Positions 35,623 to 45,460 are shown, counted from the stretch's first letter. The stretch is 64,000 bases of DNA from Marinimicrobium hydrolyticum (GCF_030848505.1 NZ_JAVDDU010000002.1:248001-312000); one strand, 5' to 3'. Program-made: numbers and translations. The notes: generated from the sequence alone by a model not told the origin.

Positions 35623-35640
35623 TGTCGCCAACTTGCAACA
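35623..35640. promoter_or_regulatory. Distal GlrR-like site for third EF-hand gene
   Basis: TGTCGCC-AACT-TGCAACA matches TGTTGCC-N4-GGCAACA with one mismatch in each half. It lies 167 bases upstream of the proximal site. Confidence 0.6.
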
Positions 35641-35789
35641 CTACAAGTATTACCGGAACGCCTTGACGTGGTTTGCGCTGCCTTTTTTACGCAGTATTTG
35701 CAGCCAATCCAACCAATTCTCTCTGCGGACGTGCAAGCCTGTTGAAGAAAGCGCCCGAACCAAAAAAATTTTCTCAAACCGCGTGTAAG

Positions 35790-35807
35790 GGTTGCCGGCT
35801 TGCAACA
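35790..35807. promoter_or_regulatory. Proximal GlrR-like site for third EF-hand gene
   Basis: GGTTGCC-GGCT-TGCAACA matches the motif with one mismatch in each half. Its centre is 84.5 bases upstream of the GG of the sigma-54 promoter, identical to the second EF-hand gene. Confidence 0.65.
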
Positions 35808-35880
35808 CTTTTACCGAGCTCATTTAGCCCTCCGTTGAACGGATTTTCGCAATTGGCTGATTTCAGGGAGTTTTTCTATA

Positions 35881-35898
35881 CTGGCATGATCCCTGCGT
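35881..35898 (+). promoter_or_regulatory. Sigma-54 promoter of third EF-hand gene
   Basis: CTGGCATGATCCCTGCGT has GG at 35883 and GC at 35895, ten bases apart, and resembles the other two (TGGCA-N6-CTGCG). The start codon is 74 bases past the GC. Confidence 0.8.
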
Positions 35899-35968
35899 TA
35901 ACTTAGGTCCATGCGCAGTTAATGCCATGTACGGTCTTTCAATGAATGACGTAACAAGGAGATTAACT

Positions 35969-36646
35969 ATGAAGACTTACACTGCCATTCTCGCGTCGCT
36001 TTTGCTTGCCGGTGGGTCTGCCAGCGCTTTGGCTGTCGACGGTATGAATGACGACAGAGATCAGGATACCGACCCGGCATTCTCCGTCATTGACCGCGAC
36101 GGTGATGGCTACATCAGCCAGGAAGATGCAGAGCGTGCTGGCATCTCTGAAGAAGAATTTGAAGAGATGGATGAAGCGGGCGATGGCCGCGTTTCAGAAG
36201 AGGAGTTCCGCAACTACAGGGACACGCAGGACGATGACGACTGGGAGCGGCCACGCCGGACACCTGGTGCCCAGGACAGACAACCAGGCAATCAACCCGG
36301 TACCCAGCCCGAGGGTGAGCGAGGCGTACCTGGTACCCAGCCTGAAGGCCAACCCGGCACTGAGCCTGGTGTACCAGGGCAGCAAGAAGGCCAACCAGGC
36401 ACTCCTGGACAAGACCGCCAGCCCGGAACTCAACCTGGCGCTCCCGGACAGCAAGAACGACAGCCGGGAACTCAGCCACGTGGTCCCGGTGAGCAGGAAG
36501 GTCAGCCAGGAACCCAACCTGGTGGTCCCGGAGAGCAGGAAGGCCTACCTGGTGGAGAGCAGGAGGGGCAACCCGGCACTCAACCGCGGGATCCCCAACA
36601 GCCCGGCACTGCACCGGACGAGACTCAGCCAGGAACCCAGCCATAA
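35969..36646 (+). CDS. Secreted two-EF-hand protein with Gly/Pro/Gln repeat tail (third copy)
   Basis: A 225-residue exported protein; AAGGAG precedes the ATG at 35969 and the signal peptide ends near residue 22. EF-hand loops are DRDGDGYISQED (42-53) and DEAGDGRVSEEE (68-79); the first has all ligands, while the second has Ala at position three and may bind weakly. From about residue 97 to the end the sequence is a low-complexity tail of QPGTQP, PGEQEGQ and PGAPGQQ units, with the Gly-x-x flavour of collagen-like or stalk sequences. The tail is absent from the two shorter paralogues. It could act as an extended spacer or adhesive tail, which is inference. A terminator follows. Confidence 0.88.
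   Translation: MKTYTAILASLLLAGGSASALAVDGMNDDRDQDTDPAFSVIDRDGDGYISQEDAERAGISEEEFEEMDEAGDGRVSEEEFRNYRDTQDDDDWERPRRTPGAQDRQPGNQPGTQPEGERGVPGTQPEGQPGTEPGVPGQQEGQPGTPGQDRQPGTQPGAPGQQERQPGTQPRGPGEQEGQPGTQPGGPGEQEGLPGGEQEGQPGTQPRDPQQPGTAPDETQPGTQP
36290..36640 (+). repeat. Imperfect coding repeats for the PGTQP-type tail
   Basis: Units of 12-30 bases such as CAGCCAGGAACCCAACC and GGTCCCGGAGAGCAGGAAGG recur in frame within the third EF-hand gene. They are coding repeats, irregular in length, and prone to slippage or recombination. Confidence 0.75.
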
Positions 36647-36678
36647 GGGAACTCACTGCACAGCGCTGTAACGTGAAG

Positions 36679-36707
36679 CCGGAAGCACCACGCTTCCGGT
36701 TTTTTTA
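36679..36707 (+). terminator. Rho-independent terminator after third EF-hand gene
   Basis: CCGGAAGC and GCTTCCGG flank a five-base loop and are followed by seven Ts. It ends the EF-hand gene just before the convergent chemoreceptor gene. Confidence 0.92.
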
Positions 36708-36708
36708 T

Positions 36709-38286
36709 TTAACCACTTTGTTTTTGCCAAAATTGCGCCGCCAATTCACTGAACCCTTTAGTCACTTTGTGCATCGCCTGACTCGTACTGGAAGTTGTTT
36801 CAGCAGCGGTGAGGTTTACCTCGGATAAGTCGCGAATATTAACGATCGTGCGATTAATCTCTTCCGCTACGGCACTTTGCTCCTCTACGGCAGCGGCAAT
36901 ACCGTGGTTCATATCACTGATGTCCTGAATGGACTTCAGGATAATGTCAAAGGATGCTACGGCTTGGGAGCTCTGTGTCGCACAAGTATCTACACTCTTT
37001 TGGCTCTCCTCCATGGCGGTGACCGCGTGATTCGCACCGTTTTGAAGTTGTTCAATCATGTCCCGAATCTCCTCGGTGGAAGACTGGCTGCGATTGGCCA
37101 GTGAGCGCACTTCGTCCGCGACCACAGCGAAACCACGCCCGGCTTCGCCCGCCCGCGCCGCTTCGATGGCGGCATTCAACGCGAGAAGATTGGTTTGATC
37201 CGCGATATCCCTAATTACATCCAGTATCGACGAAATACTCTGACTCCTTCGGCTCAAATCCCCAATGACACGCTCAACACTGACCATGTCCTGCTTCAGT
37301 TTCTCGGTGGCGAACCGACTCTCGTCCAGCAAAGATTTTCCACGCGTCGCTTCCTCAAGTGCGGTGTGGGCCGCAGTTGAACAACTCTGAGCGCTGGAGG
37401 AAACCTCTTGAATACTCATCGTCATTTCGTTGACCGCAGCGGCAACCTGTTCAGTTTCACTGAACTGTTGATTGATACCACTTTGAGATTGGTCGACGAC
37501 GGAACTGAGACTGCCGACGTTACCCGTCAGACTAGTCGCCGAATCGGCAATTCTCCCCACCAAACCGGCTGTTTCTGATTCAAGCATTTTTATCGCCAAG
37601 AACATCCAGCCGATATCATCGGTGCGGCCCGTGTAGGCGTAACAGGCCACCGGGTCATTGGAAATTTGCTGGGCTTTTTTTAACAATTGTTGGAACGGCC
37701 GCATGGACCAGAATATTCCCATGACAGATACGAGAACAGCCAATGAGACGACCACCAGGGGATGAATCATAGGCGGGTTAATCGCATAGGCTGCGAGCAT
37801 CGCCAACGCAGGCAAGGATGCCCAAAGCAATAATTTTATTCTCAGAGGCAGCGACTTAGGTCCGCGTACTCTAGGCCTGCCCCGAGCCATTTTAGCGTAC
37901 ACCTTCTGTGCGCGCGCAACAAAATCCAGTTTTGGTTTTCGACGGACCGATTGATACTCACTGATGCGGCCATTTTTATAGATAGGGGTAACGTATGCAT
38001 CAACCCAGTAATGATTGCCGTTTTTGCACCGGTTCTTTACCACCCCCATCCAGGAACGACCGGCTTTAATGGTCTCCCAGAAACTTTTAAAAACAGCGGC
38101 CGGCATGTCCGGGTGCCGAACAACATGATGGTTTTGGCCCAAGAGTTCGTCTTCGGTGAATCCGCTGACGTGAACAAAGTCGGAATTGACGTAGGTTATT
38201 TTTCCGTCGAGATCGGTAGTGGAGAGAATATTGGCGTTGGTCGGGTAGTCTTCTTCAATGTTTGATACAGGCGTGTTTATTTTCAT
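36709..38286 (-). CDS. Aer-like PAS-containing methyl-accepting chemotaxis protein
   Basis: A 525-residue chemoreceptor. The N-terminal PAS domain (about 15-115) has [23 protein letters not shown] and [13 protein letters not shown], as in Aer-type redox sensors that bind FAD. Two closely spaced membrane helices (about 150-190) follow, then a HAMP-like stretch and the signalling domain, with the hairpin tip [35 protein letters not shown]. There is no periplasmic sensing domain, so the signal is read inside the cell, probably redox or oxygen. It is monocistronic. Confidence 0.93.
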   Translation of the reverse strand: MKINTPVSNIEEDYPTNANILSTTDLDGKITYVNSDFVHVSGFTEDELLGQNHHVVRHPDMPAAVFKSFWETIKAGRSWMGVVKNRCKNGNHYWVDAYVTPIYKNGRISEYQSVRRKPKLDFVARAQKVYAKMARGRPRVRGPKSLPLRIKLLLWASLPALAMLAAYAINPPMIHPLVVVSLAVLVSVMGIFWSMRPFQQLLKKAQQISNDPVACYAYTGRTDDIGWMFLAIKMLESETAGLVGRIADSATSLTGNVGSLSSVVDQSQSGINQQFSETEQVAAAVNEMTMSIQEVSSSAQSCSTAAHTALEEATRGKSLLDESRFATEKLKQDMVSVERVIGDLSRRSQSISSILDVIRDIADQTNLLALNAAIEAARAGEAGRGFAVVADEVRSLANRSQSSTEEIRDMIEQLQNGANHAVTAMEESQKSVDTCATQSSQAVASFDIILKSIQDISDMNHGIAAAVEEQSAVAEEINRTIVNIRDLSEVNLTAAETTSSTSQAMHKVTKGFSELAAQFWQKQSG

Positions 38287-38462
38287 TCTATATCCTTATG
38301 CGTTTTTTTCTTCGACTATAATCGATAAAAATGCATAAGGGAGCCCGCAACATTTGATATAAATCAAAAAGGGCGCAATTCAACTTCCAAAACATTTTAA
38401 GCCACGAACCTAGTGCGCAACTTTTGAGCGCGCACCAGGTTGAGGTTTAGGGGGAGGAGATA

Positions 38463-40400
38463 TCAGCTTCCGCGATTTTTAATAAGATCATCCACCACAG
38501 CGGGATCCGCCAGAGTTGAAGTGTCGCCCAGGCCATCAAATTCTTTGGCGGCAATTTTTCGCAAGATGCGTCGCATGATTTTCCCCGAGCGCGTCTTTGG
38601 CAGTCCAGGCGCCCACTGAATACAATCGGGCTTGGCAATAGCGCCGATCTCCTCGACGCACAGGTTTCGCAATTCCTGTTCAAGCTGGTCACCCGCTTCC
38701 GCGCCACCCATCAATGTCACATAGGCATAAATTCCCTGCCCTTTCACGTCGTGCGGAAAACCCACCACGGCCGCTTCCGCCACGGATGGATGCAACACCA
38801 AAGCGCTTTCCACTTCCGCTGTCCCCATACGGTGGCCCGCCACGTTGAGCACGTCGTCAACCCGGCCAGTAATCCAGTAGTAACCATCCTCATCGCGCCG
38901 GGCACCATCGCCGGTGAAGTAATAACCCGGATAGGCGCTATAGTAAGTATTAACACACCGTTCGTGATCGCCGTAAACGGTACGCAACTGGCTCGGCCAG
39001 GAGGCGCGTATGGCGAGGTTACCCGAGCCCGGCCCTTCAATCTCTTTGCCATTCTCGTCCAGCAATACCGGTTGTATCCCGAAAAACGGCCGCGTTGCTG
39101 AACCGGGTTTCAGATCGGTTGCTCCCGGTAAAGGCGTAAGCATGTGTGCGCCGGTTTCCGTTTGCCACCAGGTATCCATCACCGGGCATCGTTTTTCGCC
39201 AACGATTTTGTAATACCACTCCCAGGCTTCTGGGTTGATGGGCTCACCCACGGTTCCCAACAACTTGAGCGATTTGCGAGAAGTTTGTTCCACCCATTTG
39301 TTTCCGGCCCCCATTAGGGCACGAATGGCGGTAGGTGCGGTGTAGAAAGTGCTCACCAAATGCTTGTCCACCACTTGCCACGAGCGCGATGCATCAGGAT
39401 AGGTGGGCACGCCTTCAAACATTAACGTGGTACACGCGTTGGCCAGAGGGCCATAAACAATGTAGCTGTGGCCGGTTACCCAGCCCACGTCGGCCGTGCA
39501 CCAGTAGACATCACCTTCCTGGTGATCGAATACGTATTTATGGGTCATAGCACATTGCAGCAGATAGCCGGCCGTGGTGTGCAGTACGCCTTTGGGCTTA
39601 CCTGTGGAACCAGAGGTATAAAGAATAAACAGCGGGTCCTCGGCATCCATACTTTCCGGTTCACACTGCTCGGGTTGGCTGGCGACGCCTTCGTGATACC
39701 AAAGGTCACGCCCTTCTTCCCAGCCAATGCCTTCTAAAGCCGTGCGGCGAACAACCAGACACGTGTGCACGTTGGGACATTGCGCCAACGCTTTGTCGGC
39801 ATTGGCTTTCAAGGGAATTCTTTTGCCACCACGCACGCCTTCATCGGCGGTAATGAGCAATTGGCAATCGGCGTCAAGGATACGATCCTTGAGAGCTTCA
39901 GGCGAAAAACCCCCAAACACCACCGAGTGAATGGCGCCGACACGGGCACAAGCCAGCATGGCGTAAGCGGCTTCAGGAATCATGGGCATATAGAGGCACA
40001 CCCGATCCCCTTTCTTTATGCCTCGTTCACGCAGCAGGTTGGCGAGCCGGCAGACTTCCAGATGCAGTTGGCGGAAGGTGATCAATTGATCTTCGGCGGG
40101 ATCGTCCCCTTCCCAGATGATGGCAACTTGATCCGCGCGATCAGATAGATGGCGGTCAATGCAGTTGACGCTGACGTTGAGTTTACCGCCTTGAAACCAC
40201 GCCACTTTGTCGGCGCGCAGATCACTTTCACACACTTGATCCCACTTTCGGTCCCAAGTTAAAAAAGTCTCGGCCTGCTCTGCCCAGAACGCCTCCGGGT
40301 CCTGCACTGATTGTTGATACATCTGCTGATAGCGATCGGCATCAATGGCGGCATGCTGCTTAAAGTGCTCAGGTACCGGATAGACGTGATGTTCGGACAT
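38463..40400 (-). CDS. acs: Acetyl-CoA synthetase
   Basis: A 645-residue AMP-forming acyl-CoA synthetase that activates acetate to acetyl-CoA. Motifs in order are the P-loop [16 protein letters not shown] (about 263-278), DTWWQTETG in the adenylation core, [24 protein letters not shown], and the C-terminal [17 protein letters not shown] with the lysine that is acetylated in Acs regulation. Full length for the family. AGGAGCGG precedes the ATG. Confidence 0.96.
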   Translation of the reverse strand: MSEHHVYPVPEHFKQHAAIDADRYQQMYQQSVQDPEAFWAEQAETFLTWDRKWDQVCESDLRADKVAWFQGGKLNVSVNCIDRHLSDRADQVAIIWEGDDPAEDQLITFRQLHLEVCRLANLLRERGIKKGDRVCLYMPMIPEAAYAMLACARVGAIHSVVFGGFSPEALKDRILDADCQLLITADEGVRGGKRIPLKANADKALAQCPNVHTCLVVRRTALEGIGWEEGRDLWYHEGVASQPEQCEPESMDAEDPLFILYTSGSTGKPKGVLHTTAGYLLQCAMTHKYVFDHQEGDVYWCTADVGWVTGHSYIVYGPLANACTTLMFEGVPTYPDASRSWQVVDKHLVSTFYTAPTAIRALMGAGNKWVEQTSRKSLKLLGTVGEPINPEAWEWYYKIVGEKRCPVMDTWWQTETGAHMLTPLPGATDLKPGSATRPFFGIQPVLLDENGKEIEGPGSGNLAIRASWPSQLRTVYGDHERCVNTYYSAYPGYYFTGDGARRDEDGYYWITGRVDDVLNVAGHRMGTAEVESALVLHPSVAEAAVVGFPHDVKGQGIYAYVTLMGGAEAGDQLEQELRNLCVEEIGAIAKPDCIQWAPGLPKTRSGKIMRRILRKIAAKEFDGLGDTSTLADPAVVDDLIKNRGS

Positions 40401-40620
40401 GACAAACCGCTCCTGGTGTTATTGACTTATGGGGGCATTAGCTTAGCAGCCATGAGCGGTGGGCTCTAGGGGGCAGCGGTGATTGTGCGACGCTCATGTG
40501 CTACTCAGCAGCATGGTTCCACGTGGGGATTGAAGATGGAAGTCCACAATTTATGCGGCTTCGTCTTAAATTCGAACACTCGAAAATCAGCTGGCTAGCA
40601 CTTCGTAAGAGTAATCCCAG

Positions 40621-40722
40621 GCGCTTCCCAGGAGGCTTTTCGAAAACGCCGTAGACCCATCCCTGGGGGCTCTCCCACAAGATCCCTCTTGTGAGAGTTT
40701 CGAAAAGCCTCCTGCGAATCGC
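40621..40722 (+). repeat. Intergenic palindromic element, copy A
   Basis: Arms of 25 bases (40621-40645 and 40698-40722) match at 23 positions, with a perfect 17-base inner part around CTTTTCGAAA. They enclose a 52-base core that starts ACGCCGTAGACCCATCCCTG and ends in a small hairpin (ACAAGA-TCCC-TCTTGT). Copies C and D have the same core layout and length with different arms. Confidence 0.75.
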
Positions 40723-40836
40723 CTCCGCCGCCGCAAGTCGGTCATTCTTATCTTGGACTCCCTGCTTTCCCTGGGAATGGCGAAATTGGAAGCGGACTGG
40801 GAAAAGAACAACCTAGCGTGGAGCTACGGGAGGCTG

Positions 40837-41019
40837 TGCAGGGTGAGTGTTCAGCAAGCCTCAAAAGAGGGATCTTTCGGCCGGCGCTCCGGTGAGGCAG
40901 TCCCCAGGGAGGGGGGTCATGCAGCACATCCATGTGCTGCACCTTCCGGGCAGCATTCGGCTGTGCAAATCGGCTATCCTGCCGATTAGTCACGACGTTT
41001 GCTGAACACTCACCCTGCA
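40837..41019 (-). repeat. Intergenic palindromic element, copy B (with extra internal sequence)
   Basis: Perfect 21-base arms (40837-40857, 40999-41019; GGTGAGTGTTCAGCAA type) flank 141 bases. The ends of the core match copy C on the minus strand, but about 90 extra bases lie inside, including the hairpin GCAGCACAT-CC-ATGTGCTGC at 40921-40940. The arms are nearly identical to those of copy C, 5.7 kb away. Confidence 0.75.
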
Positions 41020-41151
41020 CGGCCCGAGGGCTTGCTTACGAAGCCGCTAGCCGGATTATGTATTCTGGACAGCCATGCGCCCGCGCGGGAACGACGGGAT
41101 TTGTAGAAAACTCAGATTACAGCGAAAAGAATCGCCGACTACGCGGAGGCT

Positions 41152-41174
41152 GCGCTGGCAACTTGCCAGCGCAT
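41152..41174 (-). repeat. Perfect hairpin just past panD
   Basis: TGCGCTGGCAA and TTGCCAGCGCA are perfect 11-base arms around a single base, 10 bases past the panD stop. It may act in transcription termination or mRNA stabilisation, but no T-run follows. Confidence 0.5.
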
Positions 41175-41183
41175 TAATGATGA

Positions 41184-41564
41184 CTAGGCTACTTGCACAG
41201 GAATGGTATGAGATGTCCGCTCGACGCGGTTGTTTTCGTCCAGATACACCAGGCGCGGCTGGTAATTGTGTAGCTCGGCGTCGCTGTATTGGCCATAAGC
41301 AGCAATAATAACTCGATCACCCACTTGCACTTTGCGGGCAGCGGCGCCGTTCATGGAAATGGTGCCGGAACCGGCTTCCGCCAGAATCACATAAGTGGTC
41401 AGGCGCTCGCCATTATTGACGTTGTAGATGTCAATTTGCTCGAACTCGCGCAAACCCGCCAGTGCTACCAAATCGCTGTCGATGGCACAGGAGCCGTCGT
41501 ACCAGAGTTCCGCTTGGGTAACGCTGGCCATGTGCAGCTTGCCTTTGAGCATGGTTGAATGCAT
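41184..41564 (-). CDS. panD: Aspartate 1-decarboxylase proenzyme
   Basis: A 126-residue pyruvoyl enzyme that makes beta-alanine from aspartate for pantothenate. The self-cleavage site is Gly-Ser in WYDGSCAID (about 24-25), and [21 protein letters not shown] (about 72-92) is typical. It begins five bases after the panC stop, so panC-panD is an operon. Confidence 0.96.
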   Translation of the reverse strand: MHSTMLKGKLHMASVTQAELWYDGSCAIDSDLVALAGLREFEQIDIYNVNNGERLTTYVILAEAGSGTISMNGAAARKVQVGDRVIIAAYGQYSDAELHNYQPRLVYLDENNRVERTSHTIPVQVA

Positions 41565-41569
41565 GGAAT

Positions 41570-42439
41570 TTACTCCTCCGGGGTGCGCGCCGGCACTTGC
41601 ATGGATACATTGTCTATCAATCGGGCGCCGCGCGTATACATAGCGCCCAAAATAGTGATCTCTCGATCATCGTCAGCGGCTGGCATCAGCGTGCGACTGT
41701 GCCGGATACTCACATAGTCCACTTTGAACCCGCCAGCCTCTATCTGTTCAGCGGCCTCTTTTGCCAGGGTCAGGTAATCCCGGCGACCGTCCGTGACCTG
41801 GTCTTCAACCCAGCGCAAACTGCGGTACAGTTGATTGGCTCTGGGGCGCTCGTCTTCATCCAAAAAACTGTTGCGGGAACTGAGCGCCAGCCCGTCATCC
41901 GCCCGCACAATTGAGCCCGCAGTGATTTGTACCGGTAGGCACAGATCTTCCACCATTCGGCGTATCACGGCCAACTGCTGAAAGTCTTTAATGCCAAATA
42001 CGGCTTCGTCCGGCTCAACAATATTGAAGAACTTTGCCACCACCGTGGTTACGCCTTCAAAGTGGCCAGGACGGCTTGCGCCACAGAGAATGTCGGTCAT
42101 AGTGGGCACGACTACCCGAGTTTGACCATCCATGCCGTTGGGGTACATCTCCGTCTCTTCCGGACAAAACAAAAAGTCGCAGCCCGCCGCTTCCAGTTTG
42201 GCGGTATCCTCTGGCAAGGTCCGTGGGTACTTGTCCCAATCCTCATTGAGGCCGAACTGTAAGCGATTGACGAACACGCTTACCACGACGCAATCGCACG
42301 TGGACTGAGCTTGGTGTACCAGGGCGATATGGGCATCGTGCAGGTTGCCCATGGTCGGCACCAGACCGATGCGTTTGCCCTCGCGCCGCGCCGCGGCCAG
42401 CGCCTCTCGCATGGAACGAATATGGTGAAAAACCTGCAT
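41570..42439 (-). CDS. panC: Pantothenate synthetase
   Basis: A 289-residue ATP-dependent ligase that joins pantoate and beta-alanine. [10 protein letters not shown] holds the nucleotide-binding HxGH-type motif, with Ala in place of the usual Gly; [39 protein letters not shown] and SSRN are the other family motifs. I choose the ATG at 42439 ([13 protein letters not shown]), the usual N-terminus, over one 11 codons upstream. It is followed directly by panD; panB is not in the window. Confidence 0.95.
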   Translation of the reverse strand: MQVFHHIRSMREALAAARREGKRIGLVPTMGNLHDAHIALVHQAQSTCDCVVVSVFVNRLQFGLNEDWDKYPRTLPEDTAKLEAAGCDFLFCPEETEMYPNGMDGQTRVVVPTMTDILCGASRPGHFEGVTTVVAKFFNIVEPDEAVFGIKDFQQLAVIRRMVEDLCLPVQITAGSIVRADDGLALSSRNSFLDEDERPRANQLYRSLRWVEDQVTDGRRDYLTLAKEAAEQIEAGGFKVDYVSIRHSRTLMPAADDDREITILGAMYTRGARLIDNVSMQVPARTPEE

Positions 42440-42558
42440 CACAAGGCTCCGGCCATCAGCGGGTGTTACCAATTAACCCACGCGGGCGCGAGATAATACA
42501 CCCAACGATAAAAGATGTACATTTTTTACCCACTGCGGCGTTTGACTCTGCCAACTGG

Positions 42559-43950
42559 TCAGTAGTTATCCTGCTGCAGGTATTCTGGAGCCAAGTTTTC
42601 GAACCGGGTGTACTTGCCAATAAACGCCGCCCGGCATGTACCGATCTCACCGTTGCGCTGCTTGCCCAGGATCAACTCGGCAATGCCCTTCTCGGGGCTG
42701 TCCTCGTTGTAGTAATCGTCCCGGTAAATAAACAGGATCACATCCGCATCCTGCTCAATGGCGCCCGACTCACGCAGGTCGGAATTCATGGGCCGTTTGT
42801 TGGGGCGCTGCTCTACCCCCCGGTTGAGCTGTGACAGGGCAATAACCGGGCAATCGAATTCTTTCGCCAAGGCCTTTAGAGAGCGGGAGATTTCAGAAAT
42901 TTCCTGGGTACGCCCTTCACTGGCTCCGGCCACCTGCATCAGTTGGAGGTAATCCACCATGATCAGCCCCGGGTTGCCGTGCTCGCGAGCGAGGCGACGC
43001 ACGCGGGCGCGTAGATCCTGGGGCGTCAGGCCCGGGGTGTCGTCAATAAACAAAGGCTTGTCTTTTAACTTGCTGACCGCCGCCGAGAGTTTGGGCCAAT
43101 CCTCTTCGGTGAGCTTGCCGTTGCGGATCTTGCCCTGATCGATTCGCCCCACGGAGGACATCATGCGCATGACCAATGAGGCCGAAGGCATCTCCATACT
43201 GAATACCAGGACGGGTTTTTCCTGAGTGAAGATTGCCGTTTCGACGAAGTTCAAAGCCAGAGCGGTTTTGCCCATAGAGGGACGGGCGGCAAGAATGATC
43301 AATTCTCCAGGTTGCCAACCGGACGTGCGCTCGTCCAGATCATCCAAACCGGCGCTAACGCCGGTAAGATCGCTACCGGAGCGAAATAATTCATCAATAC
43401 GCTGAACGGTTGCCTTAAGCAGCGCGTTCACTTCCGTCAGCCCGCCCTCTTTTGGGCGATGCTCGGCAATTTCCGCTACCCGTTTTTCCGCCAATTGGAG
43501 CAGGTCATCCGCATCCAAGCCGGCGGGATTGAAGCCGGATGTGCTGATTTCCTGGGCGGCATTGATCAACTGGCGCAGCGTGGAGCGCTCGCGCACGATA
43601 TTGGCGTAAGCGACGATGTTCGTGGCGCTGGGGGTATTGGCGGCCAACTCTGTCAAATAGGCCAAGCCACCAACCCGCTCCAACTGGTCGTGGCGGTGCA
43701 GCTCTTCCGCCACAGTGATCACGTCCAGGGGCTCGGATTCCTCCCCCAGTTCGCACATCATCCGGAAGATCTGGCGGTGATCGTCCCGGTAAAAATCCTC
43801 TTCTGCCAGTACTTCGCGCACAGCGTCCAGGCGCTGGTTGTCCAGCATCAGGCCACCCAGCACCGCTTGCTCCGCCTCAACCGAGTGTGGAGGCAGATGC
43901 TTATTGACGGCGGTGTCCTCCGAGGAGGGTGGCAGGAAGGCTTCAGACAT
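42559..43950 (-). CDS. dnaB: Replicative DNA helicase DnaB
   Basis: A 463-residue hexameric helicase of the replication fork. The N-terminal domain (about 20-125) starts LPPHSVEAEQAVLGGLMLD. The RecA-like domain has Walker A ARPSMGKTALALN (about 205-217), Walker B LIMVDYLQLM, and the C-terminal motif SDLRESGAIEQDADVILFIYRD. The start at MSEAFLPPS is chosen from family alignment memory. It follows rplI with a terminator between them. Confidence 0.96.
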   Translation of the reverse strand: MSEAFLPPSSEDTAVNKHLPPHSVEAEQAVLGGLMLDNQRLDAVREVLAEEDFYRDDHRQIFRMMCELGEESEPLDVITVAEELHRHDQLERVGGLAYLTELAANTPSATNIVAYANIVRERSTLRQLINAAQEISTSGFNPAGLDADDLLQLAEKRVAEIAEHRPKEGGLTEVNALLKATVQRIDELFRSGSDLTGVSAGLDDLDERTSGWQPGELIILAARPSMGKTALALNFVETAIFTQEKPVLVFSMEMPSASLVMRMMSSVGRIDQGKIRNGKLTEEDWPKLSAAVSKLKDKPLFIDDTPGLTPQDLRARVRRLAREHGNPGLIMVDYLQLMQVAGASEGRTQEISEISRSLKALAKEFDCPVIALSQLNRGVEQRPNKRPMNSDLRESGAIEQDADVILFIYRDDYYNEDSPEKGIAELILGKQRNGEIGTCRAAFIGKYTRFENLAPEYLQQDNY

Positions 43951-43986
43951 AGGGTTCACTTGATTCAAACTGCAGGCGGCAGATGC

Positions 43987-44037
43987 AAAAAAATCGGGTA
44001 CCGCACCAATCTTGTGGAAGATTGGCACGACCCGATT
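43987..44037 (-). terminator. Rho-independent terminator after rplI
   Basis: On the minus strand a long, slightly imperfect stem (AATCGGGT-C-GTGCCAATCT paired with AGATTGGTGC-G-GTACCCGATT, loop TCCACA) is followed by seven Ts. It separates the ribosomal operon from dnaB. Confidence 0.9.
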
Positions 44038-44085
44038 CTAGCGCGCTTGTTCACAGAGATACAGCTTGAAAATCAGGCAACTGAC

Positions 44086-44532
44086 TTATTCTGCAACAAC
44101 GCTCAGCTTAACTGACTGGATCACTTCAGCGTGAACCTGAACGTCGATTTCGTACTCACCGACTTCCCGGAGCGCGCCCTCAGGCAGCTTAACTTCGGAC
44201 TTAACCACTTCAACGCCCGCCGCGGTGATGGCCTCGGCGATGTCGCGGGTACCAATGGAACCGAACAACTTGCCTTCGTCACCGGCGTTAGCACCAATGG
44301 TGACGCTCAGTTCGGCCAGCTTGGCGGCACGCGCTTCGGCTTCGGCTTTCTTCTCAGCGGCGGCCGCTTCCAGCTCGGCGCGACGACTTTCAAACTCGGC
44401 AACGCTTTCAGCGGTGGCGCGAATAGCTTTGCCCTGGGGCAACAGGAAGTTACGTCCAAAGCCCGACTTAACGGTTACTTGGTCGCCAATATTCCCCAAT
44501 TTACCTACTTTTTCGAGCAGAATTACGTCCAT
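44086..44532 (-). CDS. rplI: 50S ribosomal protein L9
   Basis: A 148-residue L9: the N-terminal domain [36 protein letters not shown], a long helix rich in Ala/Glu/Lys (about 45-75), and the C-terminal domain ending [11 protein letters not shown]. It is the last gene of rpsF-rpsR-membrane protein-rplI. Confidence 0.97.
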   Translation of the reverse strand: MDVILLEKVGKLGNIGDQVTVKSGFGRNFLLPQGKAIRATAESVAEFESRRAELEAAAAEKKAEAEARAAKLAELSVTIGANAGDEGKLFGSIGTRDIAEAITAAGVEVVKSEVKLPEGALREVGEYEIDVQVHAEVIQSVKLSVVAE

Positions 44533-44571
44533 CTCGTTTACCCTCAATTATTTCATCTATGCAACGGGCGG

Positions 44572-45432
44572 CTAAACCTCAGGCTTGGGCTTCACCCGCC
44601 CGCGAATATTCAGCCATGTATCTACAAATGCCAGGGCCACCAACAACTGGCTCACCGGATCAAGTACCACCAGGGCGATGTACATCACCACCAACCAGTG
44701 CACCCCCAGGCCTTTCAGGGCCACCAGACGATGCACAATGGCCAGGCCGACAAACAGCAACGGCAGAGTGAACAATGCCCCCCACCAGGCGTACTCCGGG
44801 CCCTGCAGCAAGCTGTACAAGCCTGCACCCAGGCACACCAGCGCCTGTGGCGCATTCAGGCGCAGGCATTGAAACTCCTGCGCGAACCCGCCGGGGTTGT
44901 ACAGCAACCCTTGCCACCAGCGCCCCAAAATCAGCCCCAGCACACTGGAAAAGCTGATGACGTTAGCCAGTAAGCCGGTCACCAGCACCACACTTGGGCC
45001 GGGGGGCACCGCTTCGCTACCGGCTTGCTCGTGGATTTGTTCCATCACACGAGCCAGGTTGTCAGCCAGCGCCTGGACCAAATCCGGCACCAGCATCCTC
45101 TGCAGCAAAGCGGCCAGCATTCCCAGGGCCACTGCGGCCATCAAGCATTGGGACCAGGACACCTGGGCCCGCAACATCGACGCCAGCAGAAAGGTGACTA
45201 CCAGCCCGCTGATCATGATCACCGGGGCCAGCGGGTCGATCTGGCTGAACCCGAGCATCAGGGCTGCGGGTAGCAGCGCCCAAAGTAAAACCAAGAGACC
45301 GTTCGATGCACCGGCCCGCAGAGTGACCAGGGCAACAGCCCCGGGGGCAATCAGCGGCACCCAGTTACCTATCAGGGCCACCACGGCGGCCTGAGTGCGG
45401 CCGCGCATAATAAACTCTGCCAGGAACCGCAC
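44572..45432 (-). CDS. DUF2232-like membrane protein between rpsR and rplI
   Basis: A 286-residue inner-membrane protein with about eight hydrophobic segments and the short conserved-looking stretch NVISFSSVLGLILGRWWQGLLYNPGGFAQEFQCLRL (about 158-193, quoted only to locate it by its ends NVISFSS and FQCLRL). Pseudomonas and many related gammaproteobacteria have a protein of this kind at exactly this place in the rpsF-rplI operon. Its function is unknown. Confidence 0.85.
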   Translation of the reverse strand: MRFLAEFIMRGRTQAAVVALIGNWVPLIAPGAVALVTLRAGASNGLLVLLWALLPAALMLGFSQIDPLAPVIMISGLVVTFLLASMLRAQVSWSQCLMAAVALGMLAALLQRMLVPDLVQALADNLARVMEQIHEQAGSEAVPPGPSVVLVTGLLANVISFSSVLGLILGRWWQGLLYNPGGFAQEFQCLRLNAPQALVCLGAGLYSLLQGPEYAWWGALFTLPLLFVGLAIVHRLVALKGLGVHWLVVMYIALVVLDPVSQLLVALAFVDTWLNIRGRVKPKPEV

Positions 45433-45460
45433 GGCAGCCTCCTTCTAGGGCTAGGCCCTG

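Larger units (their letters stand above)
40401..41183. other. Gene-free region between acs and panD
   Basis: About 780 bases holding element copies A and B and the acs upstream region. Short frames here run through the palindromes and look spurious. An additional perfect inverted repeat lies at 41152-41174. Confidence 0.6.

Noticed and set aside
36290-36640. CRISPR-like or minisatellite array
   Set aside because: The repeats are in frame, irregular in length and encode a PGTQP-type tail; there are no regular spacers.
40837-41019. Insertion-sequence remnant with terminal inverted repeats
   Set aside because: The arms look like terminal repeats, but there is no transposase, no target duplication that I can see, and the other copies have a fixed short core. 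It is better treated as a palindromic element.
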